A DNA stretch of 64,000 nt, taken from NCBI GenBank assembly GCA_003313425.1, contig NHZP01000001.1, forward strand, positions 620,001 through 684,000, in the 5' to 3' direction. The translations under genes were made by a program, and so were the position numbers. Positions 23,517-35,299 of the stretch are shown here, piece by piece. The notes under the pieces were generated by a model, which saw only the letters and a list, made by a program, of their open reading frames with translations, made no database searches and was not told the DNA's origin. The first letter of the stretch is position 1; every line of letters starts with the position of its first letter. Source of the DNA: Pseudopyrenochaeta lycopersici (lineage: Eukaryota > Ascomycota > Dothideomycetes > Pleosporales > Pseudopyrenochaetaceae).

Positions 23517-25870
23517 ACGACCCCCCCCTTTAAAATAGTAAGGGCCTCTAAACTAAGAGATAAAAATTTAAGATAAAATATAAGAAAACTATTTACTACT
23601 AAGTCCTTCTAACTTAGTAAATCTAGTAATAGGCTTTATATAGCGCTGCGTATGTCTAAACAGTTTCCTATACAAAATCGCTAAGCTCTAAGGTATTTTC
23701 TAATACTTCTACCCTATAATATAAAAACAGAACCTAAAGACCTTTATATAATATATATAAGAGTAACTTTTGTAATTTTTATTTAGTTGTAAGGTCCCTA
23801 GACGTAGCGCGCAAAGTAAGGCGTACTGCGCAGAGTAAGGGCGAAGGCGGGCAATCTTAAGGCTATAGATGCGCGAATTAAGGCTAAAGGCGCGTAAATT
23901 AAGGCTAGAGGCGCGCAAATTAAGGTAAATTAAGGCGCGCTAACTTAAGTAAAACTTTTTAGATACCTTTGTCGCCGCTAAGATACTCTTCTGCAGCTAG
24001 CCTATCCTTATTAAGTAGTAACTAATTTAGAGGCATGCAATAAGTAGGTAGCTTAGGCTTATTAGGCTGTTACTAATGAAATAGATAAGCGTCGTAGTTA
24101 TTAGGGTACTTAGTCGCTAGGTGCTAGGTAGGTTTCAGGTATCTAGTCTATTTAATTAGGTACTACTACTCGCGCTTTTAGCGGCCTTTAACGCTAGTTT
24201 ACTAGTAATTAAGAAAATTATTAATAAGCTACTTATCTTAAACCTTACTATTAGGATTAATTACCTTAATAGCTACTAGCTAAGCTAGCGCTTAATCTAG
24301 AAGCCCTTTTAAGGGCGCAGGCTAAAGAAGCTTAGGGTAAAATATAGGAAAAACTCTACTGCCTAATATGTCTAGTAGAAGGTCTAATTAATATGCCTAG
24401 CTGTTATGCACGACTCTTATAATGCTGTAAGGCCCTACCTACTTAAGGTCTAGCTTCTTTAATTCCTGTTTAGTAGACTAATTAATTATATTAACTATAA
24501 CTTAGTCTCTAATAGCGTACTTTAGCACTAATTAGTAAGAGGTGTTAGCGTAGTAAGCTTATTCTTATTAAGCCTATAGTATTTATTCTTATAAATAAGT
24601 AACTAGGTCTGCGTAGGTGTTTATAAGCTTGTCTACCTAGATTTTATTACTAGCTGCAGCGCTACTAAGCTTTTTATTATAGTTTTCCCTTAGGTGTATA
24701 CTACTGTAAGGGTAATATCTAAGATCTGTAAAGAATAGCGTTATACTTGTAGAGGCGTTAACTATATTATTAGCCTGAAACTTAGCGACGTAAAGCTAGG
24801 CAGCCTAGTTAGTTTATACGTAGTTAATATACTAACAAAGATAAATTTCTAAGGCTTAATTTACCTACTTAGTCTGCCTGTCTATTTTAGGGTAATAGGC
24901 TGTTAATAAGCGCTGTTAGATACGCAGTCGCTTACAGACCCGCCTCTAAAACTAACTAACAAAATTTAAACTACAGTTAGAGATAATACTAAAGGGAATA
25001 CTATATAATTTAAAGACCTCTATAAAGCACCTAGCAGCTTTAGCTGTAGTATAGCTATACGTAGGGAAAAAGTGCTATCTTTTTATAAGGCGGTCTATAA
25101 TAACGAGGATATTTTTAAAAGTACAGCTATCTAGCTAAGAGGCAGGTAAATCTTAAATAAAATTAACTAAAATTTCTGTCTAGCGTCTATAAGGCACTAG
25201 CAGTAGCTGCAAGTAACTATACTTACTGTCCTAAGGGCTTTTTATTTAGTAATAAGTAGCGCACGCGTTACAATACTATTTAATTAACAAGTGCATCTTT
25301 AGCTAGTAATACTGTAAGTATATAAGGAAGAACGTGTTGCGAGGGCCCTTATAACTAGTAATTTAATAGTTGTAACATAACTCTATAATGCGTCAGCGTA
25401 ACTGTAAGTTAGGAGGCATATAAAGCCTAGTCTTATCTATCTACAGGCGTTAGGAAGCTCCTTCACCTGTGCTTAATAGGTCTGCAGCAGAGAAATAGTA
25501 GCTATTCTTGTAAAACTATAATAGTAATTTAGCAGTTTCTATGTTAATAGCTTTAAAGGCCTTTTTAGCTATAGTGTTGTTGGCGTACGCGGCGTCTAGG
25601 ATTTCTTCTGTTAACTAATAGTTGTCCTTATAATAGGGCAGTGAAGGATCTATTATACTGTTAATAGGCGTAGGATTATTATTATTATTATTAAATTCTA
25701 TAAGAAAGTCTATTTTATAAGCGCTGGTAAAGTAAAATTATACTACCTTAGCTTATTCCTAGGACATTTAGTCTAGGGACTTAGGTTAACTAAAGGCTAA
25801 GGCGCGTAAGGCTGTTACAACTGCTAGTTACATGCCTAGGGAGAGTACTTAGGGTCTAAGAATAGCAGTG
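23517..25870 (-). mobile_element. 3' half of a Gypsy family-2 element (integrase and chromodomain), reverse
   Basis: On the minus strand an integrase core is readable near 24850-25000 (RRVCKRLRI, then LLTAYYP). A chromodomain-like segment (YLIK-TRYLKPT) lies near 24100-24180. All frames are broken by TAG/TAA. The polypurine tract and LTR at 23207-23530 fix this as the 3' part of the family whose 5' part is at 14987-19900. A degenerate 21-bp tandem repeat (about 23860-23940, unit like aattaaggctagaggcgcgc) lies in its 3' region. Confidence 0.75.
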
Positions 25871-27397
25871 TCAGGCTATAGCGCTGCGGGCGCTAACAGC
25901 TGAGGTTCAAGGACTGCAGGCCAAGAACTAAGCGCTGAGAGCCGCTGGCTGGCTACCAGTACGACATTAAGTACTATTCTACTCAGCTTGATCTGCACTT
26001 AGCAGATCATTGTTACCTTTTGGTTGTCTAGCGCAGTGGGAGTAGACCTGTGTCCTGACAAGTATCTATTAAAAGGACTTGAATTTGCTAACAAGCTATA
26101 GGAAAAAATTATATTAGAGTTAGTACGCGCCCCTCAGCAGCTGTTAACTTACTAAGCGCTGACAAATTGTAACCGTACACCGCAAGCGGCAAGGTTTGCA
26201 TCGCTGAAACAGTAAATAAGGTGGAAAAGGTAACCCCCGGGGATGGCGCAGGCGCTACCTCATATGCAGTTAGAAAGGTCTTAGTAGGGGGCCAAATAGT
26301 GCCGTATTAGGGGGCGTGTTAACAGCTCCCCAATCCCTGTCAGGCAGGAACTTTTGAAAGGCACCTCCGTATTTTGTGGTTAGACTTTCTCCAAAAGCGC
26401 TAGCGCCAGAGCTAGAGGGTGCCTGCTAATCATGTTCTGCAGACAGCTTGAACATCGGGCGCAATGCGCCCAGTGCTCCGGCACTAGATCACCGTTCCCC
26501 GCAAACAACATGCGCCCTCCAACTTTGCAATTAAAACTAGAGAACTTTCCTTGATAAAACTGACACTAAAAGTAAAATGCATTCGTGGTTAATGCTAGGC
26601 TAGGCTTGGCTTGGCTCTTCGGCTTAGCATCACATTAATCAAATCTCTGCCTCTTCAATAATATTACGGCCTCCTGGCGCAAAATAGATTGCAGACTTTC
26701 GAAAGAATTCTATGCCATACTTCTGTAGACAACTTTTAGTTCGTTTGCATTATTCTACTTATACTCTGGAGTTCTAGACGTCTAGAGGCATTTAGAGTCG
26801 GGGTAGTGACATACAGTATCTCTGCAGCGCTACGATAACAGGGAGAGTTTAACCCGCTCCTGGGACGCCCCTTGTTCAACGACAAGAGTATCCCAAGCGT
26901 CTAGCTCCGGAACGTTCTTTTGCTTGACGCCACAGATGAGAGGTTTGCGAGGAGGTGTCGAAGACGACATAAAACGGCGGCTGACGGTTTCGATGTTTCC
27001 CATGCACGAGACCGTCGACCCGCATGCCAAGAGCTAGGATTTCCGAGCGCGGAACAGTACTTGAAGCCGAACCCTGCAGAAACTCGCGCGCCACCTCGCT
27101 CCACTTCCCCAGGGTCTTGTTGAAAAGCAATGTGCAAGGATAAACAACAAGGCGTTTGACTGAGGATCTATATAACCTGCATCCTCTTACATGGCCTAGC
27201 TCGGTCTCATGCGTCTCGATGTGCATACTCTGAGTAATCAGCGACATAATACACCGCTCACTGAAAAGGGATTGTTCTACCAAATAATTTTGGAGTGTGC
27301 TCCTCCCTCTACTCCTTCATCTTGGAGCGCAATCCTTGACAGAATAGACCTATTTTTAATTAGGAATCACAACTTTGCTAGGGCATACGTGGATATA
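25871..27397. other. Transition from RIP-mutated block to gene-bearing DNA
   Basis: Base composition returns to normal here. I see no convincing gene. Overlapping ORFs on both strands at 26830-27283 are mutually exclusive and show no family features. The stretch next to 27398 must contain the promoter of the SAT4-like gene. Confidence 0.5.
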
Positions 27398-28716
27398 ATG
27401 TACAGAGGCAAGGGACCGACCGTCGTTTGGATATTGTGGTGCGAAACTATCATTTCTCTTTTCTTCGTCTTTCTACGACTTTACACTCGCGCTCGGATTA
27501 TGTATGGACTACACTGGGACGATCACTTTGCTTTAGTCTCTTGGGTAAGTAGGATACTTTTAATCGTGGCTTTTTGTTAAGTCCAGGCTAACTTACCTGA
27601 AAAGGTAGTGTTAATGTTTAACGCCTTGTTCACCACAATCGCCGCGATGAACGGGTTTGGAATGCGCTCTAGGTTCTTGACATCACCAGAAATCGCACAG
27701 GCAAATAAATGGACAATCATTGCGCAGACATTCCATATTATCGGTATCGCTACAAGCAAGGGCGCTGTTGCACTCTTCTTGGCACGAATCGTAGTTGAGA
27801 GATGGCAAAAGATTATCCTCTGCTCTATCGTTGGTTCTCTGCTCCTCCTCTTTGGACTCTGCAGCATCTGGGATTTTGCCCGATGCGACCCTGTATCTCA
27901 CGTGTGGGACCCGTCAATACCTGCGAACTGCTGGCTGTCTGCTGAAGCCTATACCACCTATTCGATTGCTCTCGCAGGTGTTTCTACCGCTTTTTTGGTG
28001 GAAGGAACAGTTTGTGCTAACAGCATAATAGTTTATTCTGCTATCATTGACATTTTCCTTGCCGTACTTCCCTGGTATATCCTGTGGAATCTGCAAATGA
28101 AAAGGAAAGACAAGGTACTTATCTGTTCTGCCATGAGCCTCGGAATATTGTACGTTAGCAACTATTCTCTGTCATTATTACTAGCATTAAACTGAAACTG
28201 ATATGAATAACCCAGTGCCTTTGCGTGCGCGGTAGTTAAGGCGATAGAGCTACGAGGGCTTAGTGCCAGATCGGACTATACCTGTAAGTAACTTGGCTGG
28301 TTTGTTGATTTGGAAAGAATTCCTTTGAACTAAGCCCTTTGCACATGCTAATTATTATACAAGATGAAACAGTACCGCTTGTAATTTGGAGCTCTAGCGA
28401 AGTTGCTACAAGCATTGTTACTTGCTGTATACCTACCCTGCGACCTCTTTATAAGAAAGTATTCGGAATTGCCTCCCACCAAACCGAAAACAACTACGAG
28501 TTCGAGAACCACAGGGGTCAGACTTTGCCACCCGAGAATGAACCTGATAATAAGTGGGCGGATATGTATTGTGGTCCTAGTGGAAAAACCTCGAATAAAA
28601 TCATCAAACATGAGAGGCGGGACGACGCAAGTGACCAGAGCATTTTAGGCTCAACGCGGGATGTGAATTGTATTAAGCAGACACAGGAGATCACAGTAAT
28701 TGTCGAGAGAATCTAG
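27398..28716 (+). CDS. Integral membrane protein, SAT4/PTH11-like fungal rhodopsin-fold family
   Basis: Four exons, 27398-27544, 27605-28149, 28216-28283 and 28364-28716, join in frame to about 370 residues. All introns are GT-AG (60, 66 and 80 bp) with branch-like sequences (gctaac in intron 1). The start MYRGKGPTVVW was chosen because family members begin a few residues before the first helix. Family hallmarks seen are FLRLYTRARI...HWDDHFALVSW at the first helices, CDPVSHVWDP with NCW, SAIIDIFLAVLPWYILWNLQMKRKDK, and YETVPLVIWSSSEVATSIV before the last helix. The C-terminal about 100 residues are a hydrophilic cytoplasmic tail. Members of this seven-helix plasma-membrane family include PTH11-type receptors; most have no known ligand. 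It lacks an N-terminal CFEM domain. Specific function unknown. Confidence 0.85.
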
Positions 28717-29319
28717 AAACGTGCAGAAAAAGTATGCTTTCTGTTTTATGTTGGGACCCGTTTTGGTCCGTGAGTGGGAAATCGAAGACGAATAAAAATT
28801 AAGTTTTATATCAACAAGAAGTTAAAAGAGCCTGAACTGAGTTTGTAGATGCTCTCCTGCGCCTTCTTACAGCGGCAAGTGGCAGTAGGCGTGTTTAAAA
28901 AGGGTGCTAGAACGAGTAGCGTGGTATGATAGTGACTAGATAAACCTCACATCGCGGCGCACTACTTCTGTGCCGAAGAAAAAGGCCCCTTTCCAGCAGC
29001 GAAGCTCCACTTTTCGCGGGACTCTAAAGCATGCGCCGGCGCAGCGGGTACTTCTACTCTTGACTTTGAGAGTGCCACATCATGGCTGTGGAGCGCCGAA
29101 AAGTACATGACATAAGCGATATCATAACGACACGGCTCCAAAGTTGACAGGGCTTGGTAATCGAGTAGTAATAGGCTCGCTCTAACCAGACAAAGGATCG
29201 AAGAAGAGGAGCCGTAATATAAAGCACTCTCACAGTTCGATAAACGCCAGGAACATGATACAGCCTAAGGAAGCGGTCCGCTACAACTCGCTTGCCAGGG
29301 CTCTACTACTGTTCTTGGT
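28717..29319. other. Intergenic, nothing recognised
   Basis: About 600 bp of normal composition after the SAT4-like gene. No open frame with coding features, RNA gene or repeat was recognised. Confidence 0.4.
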
Positions 29320-29447
29320 AGTGATCGGAATAGTCTGGTCTAAAGGTCAAACCAAGACCAGACCGCCAAGACCGCGAAGAATGAGGCTGAAGTTATACCG
29401 TAGTAGACCAGACCAAGACCAAGTCAGACCAGACCATTCCGATTACT
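29320..29447. mobile_element. Small inverted-repeat element (MITE-like)
   Basis: About 128 bp bounded by imperfect inverted repeats. The left end reads AGTGATCGGAATAGTCTGGT, and the reverse complement of the right end reads AGTAATCGGAATGGTCTGGT. The interior repeats accagacc/ggtctggt words. No coding capacity. A TA lies at the left edge, but no clean target duplication is visible. ORFs crossing it on both strands are by-products of the repeat. Confidence 0.6.
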
Positions 29448-30337
29448 GCGCTTGCATAGACCACTCGCTTGTCAAACACGTTATATGTCGCACTGAAGGT
29501 GTTAACTAAACAGTAGGATAATTGGGATACGAGGCACAGAGTTAAAATGGTTTTTGTGATTGTATCTTTATGTACGACAACAATGTGTGTCATCTGTCCA
29601 GAAGAGATGCCACAAGTCTCTGAGTCTTTTATGAAGACATCACGTGGACTGCTAAGCGAACTACTGTCCTTAGCCAATGGCGTGCGACATTATATTACTC
29701 GAAGAGAGAATATTACACTTAAGGAGGCGGTTGAGCTATCACAGGAGCCTGTAACGCCACCAGAAGCTGCTCAAAGTGGAGGTAGTGATGATGATGCACA
29801 TGATGTAATGTAAAGTGGCGTACGGTAATGCTTCCGATTCATTGAAAGGGTCGTGTGGCGTCTGGGAATTCCGGATGGCGTTTGCCACAATGGTTGCTAC
29901 AGATCGCGTCGGGGAACACGCTTCTCTGCTGATTGTAGGGGGGGGGAAGCGAGCGGTGGTGCCACTTGAGTCCTGAATTGTGGTTGGCATGCTGGCTGGT
30001 ACCAGTCCCCTGGGAGTTGCCAAGGCGGAATTTCCCCCTCTCTTCGTACGAGTCAGAACTCGTCGTGGCTTCAGGCCAAGAGGACGATGCTTGACTTGGT
30101 CGTGCACTGGGCAGTATTATCGATTAAACTTTCATCCAATTAGAAGGCTCTTAAACATGAGACGGCTCGAAAAAGGGTTCGTAGCCGTAAGTGGAAACAT
30201 TGGGTTTGCTCATGAATCAGCCTATGGTGTTGCAATAAGGTTTGCGGCATTTTTGGTATGAATTGAGTCTTCAAATCAGCTTCAATGAACAGTGACATCC
30301 GCAAAAAATTCGATGAAGGAGGCTGAATCAACAACAT
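29448..30337. other. Intergenic with one weak ORF
   Basis: A plus-strand ORF at 29547-29813 (88 codons, ending in an Asp-rich tail) has no recognisable domain. A minus-strand ORF overlaps the region at 29739-30107. Neither is supported as a gene. This may be decayed transposon DNA linked to the hAT fragment that follows. Confidence 0.3.
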
Positions 30338-30769
30338 GTGCTTGCAGTCCGTGCCAACGGCTGTGCCAACGGAAGCTCCCACACCGCTGGGATGGCGGCG
30401 CTGTCAGATCAGTATAAGTCAGCTGCCATTGTGGCAAGTTCCAAGTCATGCACATCGGATTTCCCCAGGCATGTGGAGAGCCTCGAGGCCTTCAAGGAGC
30501 AGTATAAAATTCTATCCAGATACAACGTTCAGCACAAGTATCAACAATACCTGGTTAAAAATGGACAAATACTACTGTATAATCTCACGGAAGAGACTGC
30601 TGTATATGTTGCTGTAACTGTCCTCCACCTCCGCATAAAATGGAATCATGTTAATACTAAATGGGATGGTGACCAGCGGAAAAGTTGGCGAGAGACAGCT
30701 AGAAGCATAGTGGCGGAACTATGGAAGGAATATCAACATCTACCTATTCCACGTACTACTAACTATTAA
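30338..30769 (+). pseudogene. hAT-family transposase fragment
   Basis: An open frame of about 143 codons (first codon GTG, so the true upstream part is missing). Its second half has the arrangement seen just before the C-terminal dimerisation domain of fungal hAT transposases: LESFKEQYK-like (residues about 48-56), LLYNLTEETAVYVAVTVLH (about 79-97), then IKWNHVNTKW and ARSIVAELWKEYQHLP. It stops before the dimerisation domain. There is no sign of RIP mutation, unlike the elements from 30.9 kb on. Non-functional remnant. Confidence 0.6.
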
Positions 30770-30910
30770 TACTCTACTCTCTAGAAAAAGGCTATCACGT
30801 CATTGCTAAAAGGGGTCCTTAGCTTAATCTGCTACCAAAACTTAACACAGACACAAGTTACACAACTACAGCCAGATCGTAATAAATTTGTGTTAAAAGG
30901 ACACCTAGAT

Positions 30911-31041
30911 TAGGGTAGCAAATAGGTTAGGAGTACCCGTTATAGGTATAGGTTGGGTATAGAGTTATTGTAACGTATAGTTTTAGGTAATAGTACTTAC
31001 TTTACACTATAGAAAATAGTAAAGGGATAGTTCTGTATTAC
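30911..31041 (+). mobile_element. hAT-like element end (TAGGGTAGCAAATAGG), cut by an LTR
   Basis: Matches the reverse complement of 47410 inward, except that a stretch of about 118 bp present there is missing. It is interrupted at 31042 by a family-2 LTR start. It marks the left edge of transposon block 2. Confidence 0.65.
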
Positions 31042-31138
31042 TGTTAGGGTTCAATCCTTTCAGGTTACTAGACGCAGGTGAAAGGGTTCAATCCTTCTAA
31101 GTTACTAGACGCAGGTGAAAGGTAACGATCCTGCCAAG
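31042..31138 (+). repeat. Family-2 LTR start, truncated
   Basis: Begins TGTTAGGGTTCAATCC and holds about two and a half of the about-40-bp LTR tandem units. It ends at 31138, where a family-1 LTR in reverse begins. Confidence 0.75.
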
Positions 31139-31526
31139 TGTGAAGAATCTTCAAAGCTATCGGTGAGGATAACCAAGGAGATTGCAAGGTTAGTTCTCTG
31201 GGATAGAGTAAGGGACTAGATGGAAGGGGGTTTAATACTAAGACAGTAAGAGGGCGCTTCTGTAAAGAGTACTAAGGGTTAAGAATAATTAGTATTACTA
31301 TTACTATACTGTAGAGTATAATATTAAGTTAAATATAATAAGCCGTAAGAGTTCATTGTGGTGATCTATATATATAGAAGTTATGCATGTTGCTTAGTAT
31401 GCTCGGTGTGCTCAGTGTCACTAATCAGACTAATCAACTAAGCACGTCACGTGACCTCGGTTGTTGGTCCAATCTTGTGAGGTCCAGTTGGGGCCACTGG
31501 GACAGGGTTCCAGCAGGATCGTAACA
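31139..31526 (-). repeat. 3' LTR, type b (388 bp)
   Basis: On the minus strand it starts TGTTACGATCCTGC and ends in a sequence matching the family-1 LTR end. R/U5 (31139-31370) is shared with types a and c. The U3 (about 31375-31526) is unrelated to type a by eye. Confidence 0.8.
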
Positions 31527-31611
31527 CCATCCCCCTCCTGTCCTAGCGCTGTCCTTAGTGCTTATTATATAACGCGGGCGTTTCCTACTTCTTATCGTAT
31601 TATATCTCGCT

Positions 31612-32193
31612 ATGCCTAAACATCTACAAGTGTCTAGCACTATTCGTCGCTAACGTCTCTGTAATTTTATTAATTCCTTTAGGGAAGCTATAGTTTAAAA
31701 GTGCGCGACGTGCGCGAAGTATAATTAGGTGTGTAAGGTCTATATTTGTTCTAGGAAATGTAGTAAGTGTCTGCGTTAAGAGTAATATTATAACGTGCGA
31801 GTTATAGAGTCTAAGTTTAAATAATTAGTAGACTAAAAGACGAAGCTTTAGGAACAGATAAAAGAATTTAGGAATACGTAAGAGGTTATAATAAAGGCGC
31901 ATAAAAAGGCTCTAGAAGAGCTGCGCGTTACTTAGGCTTATAAAGAGTAGTTATAATAGTAAATAGACTTAATTAATTAGCGCGCGGAGGAAGTAATAGC
32001 TATAGAGGAGCAGGACATTAAAGAGTAAGAAGCGGCAGAGGCCTTATTACCTAAAAACGCTTCTAACGCCCTTAGGTTTAGTTTATCGCCTAGTACTTAG
32101 GGTGCGTTTAAGGGCTTCCCTCTTAAGTACTAGGAGGTCTTAGCAGGCGATAGGCTGCTAGTAGCAGACCTAACGGTTTCTTCTAGCTCCTAA
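31612..32193 (+). pseudogene. Antisense ORF of Gypsy subtype b (Cys-cluster/coiled-coil protein)
   Basis: Relative to its element this frame is antisense. It starts at ATG 86 bp from the 3' LTR and runs 194 codons toward pol, ending TAA at 32191-32193. Internal stops are TAA/TAG at positions compatible with Gln codons hit by RIP. Visible features: KCATCAKYN-VCKVYICS followed by KCSKCLR (Cys-x2-Cys pairs, about residues 35-60), a long Lys/Glu/Gln-rich probable coiled coil (about 70-140), and a Ser-rich C-terminus. From memory this resembles abundant hypothetical proteins in Pezizomycotina genomes; role unknown. Confidence 0.65.
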
Positions 32194-34837
32194 TGTTTCT
32201 TAAGGTTTGTTTACTTTTTCTTTTTTCTTTCCTCTCTTTCCTAGTACTCTCTAATTTTTTCTTAACAGTTTCTTAGGTTTTCTAGTAGTTCCTACGTACT
32301 TTCTATACTTAGGTATCCCCTTTATTTAACTAGGTAGCTAAAGCTTAATTCTAGGTTGTTAACTCTTCTATTTTGTTAGTATCCCTAGATTTTCTTAACT
32401 TTAAACTTATTTTCTTCTTCTAGTTTATATTAGAATGTTCTTTATAATAGCGTTATAGGGTTAGCTAGTTCTAACTTAGAGATATAAAAGTATAGGTAGA
32501 TCTTTATATCTAGTAGTAGCTTAAGTATGTAATTTACAGGTCTGTTTTGTTCTTTAACTAAAAATAGTCTAACCTTAACGTAATTAAGTCCCTTACTTAG
32601 TTGTTTGTTGCGTAGATTTTTCGTAAGTAAGTATACTTTATCCCCCTTCCTTAGCTAAGGTGCTATTTTTCTTTTCTTATTTTAATAGGAAATACTATTA
32701 CGTTGTACTTTCTTAAGGTTTTCTTAGAGTTATTTGTGTATTTTCTTTATTTCTTTAGCTATTTTTATAGCTACTTTAGCTTTTCTGCTAGGATATAACT
32801 TTATAAAGAGATTAGGGTGTCTCCTGTAGTTAGCAAAGAATAGTGTCTTTCTAGTTAATTCTGATAATTTATTATTATAGGCTAGTTATGCTATTAGTAA
32901 TAGTAAAACCTAATTATTTTACTATTAATTGCTGTAAATCTTTAGGTAGGTTTTTATTGTTCTGTTTATTCTTTCTGTCTGTCTGTCTATTTGTAGGTAA
33001 TAGGCTGTTAATAATTTTCTCTTTGTTCCTATCGCGGCTATTAATGTGGACTAGAAGTTAGACGTAAAAAGCTTATCTCTATTACTTATAATAGACTTAG
33101 GTATACTGTAATATTATATTAGTCTGTCTAGGACAACAAACGCTAGTTATTCTGTATTATAGTTATTCCTAAACAGTATTATTTCTGCTGCTTTTATAAA
33201 CCTGCAGACTATATTAAAGATAGCGTTATACTTAATTCCTATTACAGGGTCTTTAGACAGTAGTAATCCTGTTATAAAATCTATAAAAATGTCTACCTAA
33301 GGTTCGTTAGGTAGCTCTATAGCTTGCATTTCTCTGTAGGGTGTATAGGTACTGTGTTTATTCTTGTAGCAGTCCGCGCATTTTTTAATAAACTATTTAA
33401 CCTTAGCCTTTATATTCTTAAAGCTGTAGTATTATTATATAAGTTCTATTATTCTCTTAATTCTAAGGTAACTATATACTTAGTTATTATAGTATTGTTA
33501 GATAATTACTTCTTACAATTCTTTAGGTACTTTAGACGTAATTATTATAGTATTATTTAATAACTTATTAGGTCCTAAGCTTCTATCCTAGTTTACTTAA
33601 AGGATAGTATTACTAACTATTACGTTTGTTTCTGTAATGTCTAGTCTGCGGCTGAGAGTATCAGCTCTGCTGTTATCCTTTCTTAGCGTGTATATAATCT
33701 TAAACTTATATTATCCTAATATTTTAGCTTATCTAACCTGTCTTTAGTTTAATATTTTAGTAGTAGTAAAATTAACTAAGTTCTTATAATCTATAAATAT
33801 TATAAGATCTAAGCAGCTTTCTGCATAGATCTGCTAGTAGTTAAGGGCGTTAACGACTGCTATAAGTTCTTTATTATACACGTTGTAGCGTTCCTTAGGG
33901 TCTTTAAATTTTCTTAAGTAGTACGCGATTAGGTACTATTTCCTATTACGTTCTTATTTTACTATTATACTTAGTGTAAGGTCTAAGGCGTCTATTTTAA
34001 ACTATAAGGATTCTCCTGTTTAGAATGTAATTAATACTAGAGGTATAATATATACTTCCTTAAGTATCTAGAATACTTTTCTTTATTTATTTTCTTATTC
34101 CTATTTTATATCTTTTTATATAAGTTTAGTAAGTAGAATAGATTTCTTAGAGAAGTCCTTAATAAACTGTTAGTTAAAGTTAATAAATCCTATAAATAAC
34201 TGTATATCTTTAACTATTTTAGGTTTAGGCTATTCTTTTACTACTCTTATTTTTTCTTTACTTATCTTTACTTTATATATACCTACTATATATCCTAAGA
34301 ATTTAACTTCTTCCTTATAGAACTTACATTTCTTAGGTTTAAGTAGTAATCTAAATCTTCCTAAGTAGGTAAGAACTTTTTTAACGTACTTAATATATTC
34401 CTGTAGATTATTAGAGTATATAAGGATGTTATTAAGGTATATAATAATAAATATATCTAGGTATTCTCTTAACACGTTATTAATAAGTGCCTAGTATGTC
34501 GCTAGTGCGTTAGTAAGACTAAAAGGTATTACTATATACTTATAGTAGCTGTAGCGTATTCTAAACGCAGTCTTCTATTCTTTACCTTCCTTTATATAAA
34601 TAAAGTTATATACTCTTCTTAAATCTAATACTGTAAAGACTTTTATAAGGCTAGTTAATCCTGTAGTTCTACTATATTTAGTAAAGAGTATTAATTCTTT
34701 ATTATAATATTATTAAGCTTTTAGTAGTTAATATATAATCTTAACTTCCTATTTTTCTTTAGTATAAATAGTATAGGGTATCCTACTAGCGATTATAATT
34801 CTTAGATAAATCCTTTCTTTAGGTTTGTTTTAATATA

Positions 34838-35287
34838 TGTTACGATCCCAGAAATAAGGGGACGCGCAGCTTAAGAAGGACTCACTCGTAGTCTAGAGCT
34901 ATAACGCATGCGCTAGCCCAGTAGGAACTAGTGTCCCAGGAAGCTTGGCATCAGCCCTATAGGATTCTCTAGGACACCGCGTGTATCCCACAGAACCTAT
35001 AAGATCCTAGGAAACCTACAATAGGATCTGTAGGATCCTATAGGACAACCTGTATATAGATTATAGTAATAAACCCTTATAGCTTATTATATTTAACTTA
35101 ATATTATACTCTATAGTATAGTAATTATAATACTAATTATTCTTAACTCTTAGTACTCTTTACAGAAGCGCCCTCTTACTGTCTTAGTATTAAACGTTCC
35201 TTCTATCTAGTCCCTTACCCTATCCTAGAGAACTAACCTTATAATCTTATTAGTTATCCTTATTAATAGCCTTTAAGATTCTTTACA
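34838..35287 (+). repeat. 5' LTR, type c (450 bp)
   Basis: Starts TGTTACGATCCCAG and ends ATTCTTTACA. U3 differs from types a and b; the downstream half is shared. It has the same length as the 3' LTR. Confidence 0.9.
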
Positions 35288-35299
35288 CTTTAAACACTC

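Larger units (their letters stand above)
31139..34837 (-). mobile_element. Gypsy family 1, subtype b, 3' part, reverse
   Basis: Reverse element with its 3' LTR at 31139-31526, a purine tract, an antisense ORF, and pol (chromodomain, integrase, RNase H and RT) up to 34837, where the subtype-c element is inserted. Unlike the copies at 1-5515 and 34838-41993, it still has the RT core region: an 81-codon frame at 34230-34475 reads YLNNILIYS (both catalytic Asp mutated to Asn). The 5' part is missing; it does not resume after 41993. Confidence 0.85.

Noticed and set aside
26830..27283. Overlapping ORFs of up to 135 codons on both strands before the SAT4-like gene
   Set aside because: They overlap each other in several frames and show no domain or splice logic.
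27209..27397. Upstream extension of the SAT4-like gene from an earlier ATG at 27209
   Set aside because: Family members start only a few residues before the first helix, and the extra about 63 residues show no family features.
29255..29677. ORFs on both strands across the MITE-like element
   Set aside because: Their translations are low-complexity products of the inverted repeats.
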